Assembly (NCBI RefSeq): GCF_030052815.1
Contig: NC_079504.1
Span: 87,960,250-88,024,249 of the forward strand
Source of the DNA: Hevea brasiliensis
Taxonomy: Eukaryota > Streptophyta > Magnoliopsida > Malpighiales > Euphorbiaceae
Reading direction: 5' to 3'
DNA: 64,000 nt
The translations under genes were made by a program, and so were the position numbers. Positions within the stretch are counted from its first letter, which is position 1; each line of letters begins with the position of its first letter. Shown here piece after piece: positions 55,948-64,000 of the stretch. The notes under the pieces were generated by a model that saw nothing but the letters and a program-made list of their open reading frames with translations, searched no databases and was not told the DNA's origin.

Positions 55948-58225
55948 GATTAATACCAAATTTTCATAAATCATACCAAATCAATTTTTCAATGACAAAA
56001 TGCTTAAATAAGGTTTATTGTGCACAAACTTGACGTGAGTCGTCTTTAGGCTTGACTCAGTCTCTTAGACTTTCACGGTCTTTTTCAGCTGAAACACAAA
56101 ATTTATAGTGTCTCAGTATCTTTACTTCATAACAATTCCAATAACTAATTCCAATATGTTTAAACTTACATTCTTGTAAATTTTCATGTTGAGGTTACTA
56201 TTCATGGTACTATTCAAGTCAAAATATTGACTTTCTTATACTTAAAAGGTATGGGAACTCCAATTATCCTCACATACCACATTTTGGTCACCAATTTTGT
56301 TGGTTTTGGTTGTTTTCTCAAAACTTAGGTCTTTTAAGCAAAATTGCAATTTTCAGTTTTAGTGTCTTAGGTTGCACTGTTCCATTGGTCATGTTGCTGT
56401 TAGAATTTGGCTAAGTTTTCTTCATAGAAAATTTTTCTCATTGTCTTAAATTTATTCGCCTTTTTGAATCACTCTATTTGGAGTTTTGTAGCTCAAGTTA
56501 TAGCCATTTGAATCATGGCTGCCGAATTAGACTTACCCAGATTTCTGGGAAAATTCTGGGTTCTGGCAGTTTTAGGTCACCAACTTTGGGTGGCTAAATG
56601 ACTTGGTTAAGGGCATAATTTGGGTTTGTGTTCTTCATGAAAGTTTTAGGTCTATATCTCAGCTTTCTACTGGTAAAAGTTTAGGTCATTTAGATCTACC
56701 TAGCCCAAGTTATGGCTAAATGAACAAGCACTATTCATTTGATAATTTTTGTGCAGGTCAGATTGCCTAAATCTGGATTTGGTCAATTTGTTCACTAGGT
56801 TTTAGTCACTTTTTGGGCATGATTCCTAAATGAAAAATGTGTCATTTTGTGTCTAGTTTCATTCCCAATTGGTCTTACACCAATTGGGCTTGTAAGTTTT
56901 CAGTTTTGGTTCCTGAAAGGGACATTGGTCATGCTGCCTGTATACTGCCCACATCCAATCCGAATCTAAACCTAATTCTGACACTTCCAACACACATCAA
57001 TTGGTCACAAATGACCATTTTTCATCTCCAAAAAAGTCAAACACATCATTTAACAAATTTTCACAATTCTGTCTTCCAAATCCTTGGTGCCAAAACCATA
57101 GATACACTAGTTGTTACATTTAACCAAATCTAAGCATATCAACATCACCTCCACATTTATGCAAGCTTGCCTACACTTTTAATCCAATCAAATTCATGCA
57201 TTACCATAGCAAACCCTAGCTGACTGAAATCCATGATTAATTCTCCAAAGTTGTTTTCATTTCATTTTAAGTTAACTTCTAAGTTCATTCGTGCATTTAA
57301 ACATAATAATTCAACTAGAATTTAAAAGTTTAGCTTACTAACCTCACTTTGAATTTTCACCTCTTCAAAACTTCTTCCTTTCTTCTTCCTTTTGTTGTCA
57401 AGTTCTCTATCAAAGCTTGAATTCAAGATTTAATGATGGAAGTTTAAATTTCTATGGTGGGATTTAGGGTTTGATCAAGCTCAAAATGAGCTTCCATGGA
57501 GTTTTAAGGGTGAGAGAGCTTTGAGAGAGAGAGAGACGGCAATGAAGATGAAGATCTCTTTTTTTTGTTTTCATTTCTTTTTCTTTTATTAATTTATCCT
57601 TTATGGAAGACCACAATTATCCAAATTTAATTTTTTTTAATTAGTGTTTATTGCATCATGCATGATGTCACCAATTTTCACTTTTCCTTTTTCTTTTTTT
57701 TTTCTATTTATTTTTCCATTAGTTCTTTAATTTAATTCCCGATTTTGAAATTTTATTTTCTCCGATTTTATTTGACAGTTAGGTCAGGAGTCAGCTCTAG
57801 GGGTCAATTGACCAAATTGCCCCTCACCAATTCGACCCGGTTTGCAAATAATTCAATATTTCTTTCGAATCCTTGACCTAATTATTTGACTAGCTTAATA
57901 GTTCTTTTTCATGATTTTCTCTTTTCCACTGTGTTCACAATAGTCCTAAGGACCGCAGCGTCACATTTTACAGTTCGAAATTTGAGTTTAAATCGACTTC
58001 GCAGTCCTTCCCGAGAAGGTCACCCATCGCTGTGACTCTCGGCTCGTTTAACTTCTTATGTTCTGTTTTTCTTATTTATACGTAACTAATTAGCAATTAC
58101 TAATTATTTGTGTTCAGGGCTTATCTAGCTGTTTTAAGTGTGGTTCTAATTCCCTCAGTTATCCAGACTGACACCGGTCACCGGAATAGTGAAATATACC
58201 AGGCTATGCAAATAGGGGTGTTACA
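55940..58225 (-). repeat. C 3' LTR, truncated
   Basis: Minus-strand LTR whose start (TGTAACACCCC) is at 58225. The left boundary is approximate. The part that should contain the LTR end (as in A from 1559 to about 3100) is missing, so it was truncated at the copia junction. It shares motifs with A (GTGCACAAAC, the CAATTGG hairpin) and with F (CCTGACCTAATTATTTGAC). Confidence 0.75.
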
Positions 58226-58245
58226 ATTCTCCCCCTCTTAAAATA
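58226..58245 (-). other. Polypurine tract of C
   Basis: The minus strand reads TTTTAAGAGGGGGAGAATTG next to the LTR start. Confidence 0.8.
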
Positions 58246-58257
58246 AATTTCATCTTG

Positions 58258-61200
58258 AAATTTTACCTAGTATCAATCTTTGAACAGCTGTGGGTGCTGT
58301 CTCCTCATGTCCTCCTTTCATTCCCAAGTAGCCTCCTGGCCCGAATGATGGTTCCACAGCACTTTCACTAACGGCATCTGCTTATTCCGTAGCTGCTTCA
58401 CCTCATAAGCCAGAATCTCTATGGGCTCTTCATATGTAAGGTATGGATTCACTTCAATTTCTTCTATTGGTAGTACATGAGATAGGTCTAATCGATGCCT
58501 CCTCAACATGGACACATGGAAGACATCATGTACTTCTCCAACTCTGGGGGTAGTGCCAACCGATATGCCAAATGACCCACTCTTTCTAGAACCTCATATG
58601 GCCCAATGAAACAAGGACTTAGTTTCCCCTTTCTACCGAATCTCATAATTTTCTTCCAAGGGGAAACCTTGAGGAATACTTTCTCATCCACTGCATACTC
58701 AATATCTCGCCTCTTCAGATCAATATAGGACTTCTGACGGTCTGATGCAGCCTTGAGTCAGTCTCTAATTAATCTGATTTTCTCTTCAATTTGCTGAACA
58801 ATTTCTGGCCCAATCATCTTTCTTTCACCTACTTCATCCCAACACAGGGGAGTTCTGCATTTTCTGCCATACAAAGCTTCATATGGAGGCATCCCAATGC
58901 TTGATTGGTAGTTGTTGTTATAAGAAAACTCAATCAAAGGCAAGTGTGTGTCCTAACTACCCTCAAACTCAATCACACAAGCCCGTAGCATGTCCTCCAA
59001 GATCTGAATTACTCTCTCAGACTGACCATATATCTGTGGGTGGAATGCAGTACTGAAGTTCAATCTAGTTCCTAGGGCTCTCAGAAGACTACCCCAGAAT
59101 CTAGAAGTGAACCTAGGATCTCTATCTGATACGATGGATACTGGCACTCCATGTAGTCTTATAATCTCATCAAGGTACAACTTGGCCAATCTTTCTAAAC
59201 TGTAGTCCATCCGAACTGGCAGAAAATGAGCAGACTTGGTCAGTTTGTCAACAATGACCCATACTGCATCATGACTCTTCTGTGTCCTCGGAAGTCCCAT
59301 TGCAAAATCCATTGTTATTCTCTCCCATTTCCATTCTAGTATTGATAGTGGATGTAACAACCCAGCGACTACTTGGTGCTCTGCCTTCACTTGCTGACAA
59401 GTTAGGCATTTGGAAACAAATTTGGCCACATCTCTTTTTATACCCATCCACCAGTAATGCTCCTTTAGCCCTCTATACATTTTTGTACCACCAGGGTGCA
59501 TGGCAAAAGGAGACTCATGTGCTTCCTTCAAAATGATCTGCTTTAAATCAACATCATTAGAAACACACATTCTACCCTGGTTTAGTAGTAGACCATCATC
59601 TCTAATTGAGAATTCTGGTTTCTTGCCCTGTCGAACTTCTTCCAACATCCTCTGATACTTCTGATCATTTTGAGCAGCCATTCGGATTTGATCAGTCAAC
59701 ACTGGCTATACATGCCATGCAACTGCTGTCTGCCCCTCATCATTAATCTCTAAGCTGGCATGTAATAATCTCAACTCATGTACCATAGACAAAGGAGTAA
59801 CCTGTAGACTTGCCATAGTCTTGCGACTTAAGGCGTCAGCCACCACATTAGCTTTCCCTGGCTGATAGTCTATCAGACAATCCTACTCTTTTATCAACTA
59901 TAACCATCTCCTCTGTCTCAAAGTCAAATCTTTCTGAGTGCCCAAATACTTCAAACTCTTATGATCTGTGTAGATGTACACTTCTCCCCATACAAATAGT
60001 GTCTCCAGATCTTAAGAGTAAATACTATAGCTGCAAGCTCTAAGTCATGTGTCGGATAGTTCCTCTCATGCGGTTTTAGCTGGCGTGATGCATAAGCAAT
60101 AACATTTTGGTCTTGCATCAGTACACAGCCTAACCCATTGTGAGAAGTGTCACTGTAAACTGTATATTTTTTACTCGGAGTAGGTAAAGTCAGGACTGGA
60201 GCCTCGGTCAAACATTTCTTCAATTCATCAAAACTCTATTGGCATTTTTCTGTCCACTGAAATTTCACATCTTTTCGAAGTAATTTAGTCAATGGAGATA
60301 CCAACATGGAGAATCCCTTCACAAATCGATGGTAGTATCCAGCTAAACGCAGAAAACTGTGAATCTCTGTAATATTTCTGGGTGGCTTCCAATTAAGGAC
60401 AGCTTCTATCTTGTTAGGATCCACCTTAATACCCTCTACCGATACTACATGCCCCAAGAAAGATATTTCTTTCAGCCAAAATTCACACTTCGACAATTTG
60501 GCGTATAATTGTTTCTCCCTCAAAGTTTGCAATACAATGCACAGATGTCTATCATGCTCTTCTGCATTCCTCGAATAAACTAATATATCATCTATAAATA
60601 CAACTACAAACTGGTCAATGTATGGTCTGAAGATAGTGTTCATCAGATCCATAAAAGCAGCCGGAGCATTAGTTAACCCGAATGGCATGACCAAGAACTC
60701 ATAATGGCCATAGCGGGTTCTAAAGGCAGTTTTAAAAATACTCTGCTCTTGTTCTTTCAACTGATAATAACCTGATCTCAGGTCAATTTTGGAGAACATA
60801 CCGCACTTCAACTGATCAAACAAGTCATCAATGCGGGGCAATGGGTATCTATTCTTTATTGTCACCTTATTCAACTGTCGATAGTCAATGCATAACCGGA
60901 GAGTGCCATCCTTCTTCTTTACAAACAACACTGGTGCTCCCCAAGGTGACACACTAGGGTGGATAAAGCCCTTGTCAAGCAGCTCTTGCAACTGCACTTT
61001 CAATTCTTTTAGTTTTGTTGGTGCCATTCTGTATGGCGTTATGGAGATTCGGTCCACACTAGGCATAACATCAATCTCAAACTGCACTTCTCTTTCTGGA
61101 GGTAATCCTAGTAATTCATCAGGAAATACATTCGGAAAGTCACATACCATAGGGATGTCCCTCAATGCTGGACTACCCACTTGGGTGTCTATCACATGTG

Positions 61201-62311
61201 CCAAGTACGCCTCACACACCCTTCTTAATCATTTTTCTGGCCAGTGCAGCTAAAATGATATTTGATGGCAATAACTGCCTCTCCCCATGTATTACTACAT
61301 CACCATACTGAGGGAGACCAAAAGTGACTTTTCGCCTACCAATCATTGCATGATGCCTGGCTAACCAATTCATGCCCAAGATAATGTCATAATCTCTGAA
61401 GGGCATTTCAATCAAATTAGACAGAAAGGTGTGTCATTGGATCACCAGAGGACAATCCCTATATAGTTTATCTACCCTGACCTCCTAGCCTAATGGACTA
61501 GTTACTAGCACATCATAGTCCATTGGTACACACTGAATAGCAGTAGAACACATCACACTAGGACTGACATATGAATGTGTGGAGCCAGGATCAAACAACA
61601 CATATACATCTTGGTCAAGGATGGAGAAAATACCAGTTACTACGTCTAATGTTTCAGCCTCCTCCCTCTGATGCATTGTATACACTCTGACTAGTGTGCT
61701 ACTAGGTACTGGCTGGTTAACAGTACTTTGACTTCCAAGAGTGTTACCAGGACCCCTACCTTTGCCTCTACCTCTACTAGCTGGCTGTGACCCTCTAGGC
61801 GCAGAGACTTAGGCTGATCCCTCAGATGTAGCAGAAGGTCCAGATTAGCGCGGACTAGTACAATCCTTAGCAAAATGTTCGCTCCCTCCACAGTTAAAAC
61901 ATGCAGCTGTGGCCTTGAAACAAACCCCACTGTGTGTTCTACCACAAGTTTCACCTCGTTGTCTTGATAGAGCCCCTGGTACTTGGCTGGTCTCACGACA
62001 AGACCGGGGTGGTCTTTGGCCAGAGAATCTGTCTCTGCCAGATTTGCGAGAGCTAGATATTCCAGACTATTTTCTCTTCCCTAAACCATTTTCAGGTGCT
62101 TGACCAGTAGTCTTTTCAGTCTTCTCTTTCTCTTGTGTACTCTTTTTCACTACCCCGTTTGATTCTGTCCTTTCCAGTTCCACGGCTTGTGAAATCATCT
62201 CAGAAAAATTTTGGAGTCTGAATCCCATAACTTGCGTTCTTAAGCTAGGTCTCAACCCAGCCTTAAACCTCTTACATCTGTCTCTGGGAGTGGAGACTAA
62301 GCTTCCCGCAT
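58258..62311 (-). pseudogene. Chromovirus C gag-pol (most complete copy)
   Basis: Minus-strand polyprotein in order: capsid end (FKAGLRPSLRTQVMGFRLQN, about 62260), intact zinc knuckle CFNCGGSEHFAKDC (about 61900-61857), and protease with LFDPGSTHSYVS (Ser of DSG replaced by Pro). RT (61219-60236) carries [26 protein letters not shown] and FIDDILVYS. RNase H (60223-59850) shifts frame after [10 protein letters not shown]. Integrase (59702-58953) has a complete HHCC set (EAH, MHPGG, CLTC) and all DDE residues. The chromodomain has VKQLRNKQMPLVKVLWNHHS then QEATWE (58400-58318). Stops at about 60240, 59708, 58960 and 58755 and the shift make it defective. Gag is cut at 62311 by LTR D2. The Tekay/Del lineage fits the C-terminal chromodomain and long LTR. 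Confidence 0.9.
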
Positions 62312-64000
62312 TGTAACATCTCCATTGTACGTGTTCTGTATGTTCTATTACTCCAGTGGCCAAATAATAGTCTACGCAAGTCAGGATGTCTGGAACTACA
62401 CTTCGGTGATAGTGAATGGACATATAATGATGAAACAAATAAAAAAAAAAATACAAGAAAAACCAAAGAAAAATGAAAGAGAGAAAATGAAGCTAAGTTA
62501 AACAAGCCGGCATTGCAGCGATGGGTGACCGCACTGGGAAAGCCGTTGCCGACCCCAGAATTGCGAAAAACCATCGGAATTAAATTTCAGGACGTAAGTA
62601 AAGATTTATTGAAATGTAATTGATACTAGAAATATCAAAGAAAAATTAAAATGAAATACATTATGTAAATAGTAAAAGATTAGTGGCAAATGAGCAAAAT
62701 AAGGAAATTAAGATTAATGAATTATTTAACCAAGTTAGTGCTCCACTAGTGACATCTTAAGGGACCCATATTAAGCTTTAGTGGACTGAAACTACCATCT
62801 TCAACCTCAAAGATAAGAACCAGCCGAATGGAAAAACACCATGAATCCTCCATAGCCGAAGTTTGTTCAACCACCATGCAACCATCTTCAAGCCATCTTT
62901 CACCATAATTTCTTTATTAAAGCTTGCACACTCAACTTGAGGAAACTTTTGGGAGCAAGAAAGGAATGATTTGATCAGGTTTTGGGAAAGCTCTCAAGAG
63001 GTAAGTGTCCAAAACCTCTCCCTTGCTTTAGTAAACCTTGTGTTTAGGTTGAGGTGAGTATTTTGATGAAGAGAAATGAAGAGAATAGTGAGAAATGAAA
63101 TTGTCCATTTTTGGCAGCCATGAATATGTGTTGTATTTGAGTTTTTCTTACCTCTAATGGATGGAAATTAAGGTTGATTAACTCAAATGGAGGATGTAGT
63201 AAGTTAAAATCTAAGTATGTGCATGTAGTGCTTGAATTAAGGGTGTGAAATGGAACCTTAATGCTTTGGGCAAACTGCCATGTTTGGTAGCCTATTAAAT
63301 CATGAATTCGTGTGTGAATATGAAGTTTATTAATGAAATATGCTAGTGTTAAATTATGGGCAGCATGTGCAATTGATATTGAAGTATGAGTATATTGAAG
63401 TGTATGTGTAATATTGATATGGAGATATGTTGAATTTTGGTGGAAGTGAATGTTGAACTTAATGATGAATTGTGTGTATTGAGCACTTGAATGTTCTGCC
63501 CAAAATTGTTTGCTGGAATTGTGTACAATATATATATGGAAGTGCCATTGATTGAATATTGAAGTAATGAGGAGGAGAAGGAATATCAAATTGGAAGTGT
63601 AAGTATTTTGTGCAGGTTGTGTATTGATGGCAGTACCTAAATTAGGTCATAAGTGCCAAACTGTAAATCCAATTGGTATGAGGCTAATGGAGGGTGAAAC
63701 TAGACACCAAATAGGCCAACTTTCATGTAGAAATGTTGCCAAAATTCTGCCTAGAAACTGACCTTAAAAATGACCAAATCCGGAATAGCAACCTTGCAAC
63801 CCAGTTTTTTGACCATATGAACAGTAATCATTAGGATGACCATAACTCATGCAAAACAGGTCCAATTGACCTAAAATTTTTACCATGGATAGCTTAGACA
63901 TAGAGATACAATTCTTATGAAGACACCAAAGCCCAGAAATGACTAGAACCAAGTCAAATAGCTTGCACAATTTCGGGTACCAAAACTGCCAGAACGAAAA
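62312..64000 (+). mobile_element. LTR D2 (D family), runs off the window
   Basis: TGTAACATCTCC at 62312 begins an LTR that follows solo LTR D (49982 onward) in the same order: TACGTGTTCTGTATGTTCTA, the TGATAGTGAA block, AAAATCGAG-type leader differences and the GGCAGCC... blocks. It is inserted in C gag after CGCAT (62307-62311). Whether it is a solo LTR or the 5' LTR of a full element cannot be seen. The frame 63044-63589 is LTR sequence. Confidence 0.85.

Noticed and set aside
63044..63589. 181-codon minus-strand ORF rich in His, Ile and Thr
   Set aside because: It lies wholly in LTR D2, has no domain, and is broken in the matching part of solo LTR D (about 50900-51420).

Overview
The window looks like repeat-rich DNA from a eudicot nuclear genome. 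It holds one spliced host gene of the plant-specific RLCK-VII kinase family, inside long Ty3/gypsy chromoviruses (Tekay/Del type, LTRs of 3 to 4 kb), a TAT/Ogre-type giant LTR, an RTE-clade LINE, a Cassandra-type 5S-bearing TRIM, copia pieces and Mutator-like MITEs. A woody species is plausible, but I cannot name the species from sequence alone.

Left third (1-27938): a four-deep nest that can be read base by base. The oldest layer is a minus-strand LTR F (26748-27938). Plus-strand chromovirus B (its 5' LTR is cut by the window start; internal 19408-23009; 3' LTR 23010-26747) sits in F. Minus-strand chromovirus A (1559-18024, GAGAC target duplication) sits in B's 5' LTR. A 5903-bp TG...CA unit (4431-10333, TACAT target duplication) sits in A's 3' LTR. 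That unit has one LTR start and one LTR end and no second LTR, so it reads as a giant solo LTR. It carries a decayed antisense gene of the Transposase_28 type with its own TATA box. The empty site is preserved in A's other LTR.

Middle (27939-44717): the RLCK-VII gene (PBL17-like; six coding exons, 435 codons, 28719-38918). Its 5.5-kb third intron is a sink for elements: antisense gypsy gag/protease, a GC-rich LTR-like insertion, a MULE-type MITE and a perfect 140-bp inverted repeat made from a copia RNase H tail. Downstream are a second MITE, an LTR remnant G split by a 3080-bp solo LTR H (TTAAG duplication), and a two-LTR Cassandra element.

Right third (44718-64000): a full-length minus-strand RTE LINE (45078-53861, 10-bp target duplication, about 3.3 kb without inserts). 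It is split by a copia-type solo LTR (46031-48106) and a 3396-bp chromovirus solo LTR D (49982-53377). Next come a decayed copia gag (55121-55947) and minus-strand chromovirus C (LTR to 58225, pol to 62311). C's gag is cut by another D-family LTR that runs off the window end.

Apart from the kinase, every recognisable coding region is transposon-derived and broken. Many chromovirus stops look like C-to-T or G-to-A changes. No tRNA gene, CRISPR array or other intact host gene was seen. The most unusual signals are the giant LTR with an antisense gene, the perfect intronic hairpin, and a small hairpin shared by all the long-LTR families.
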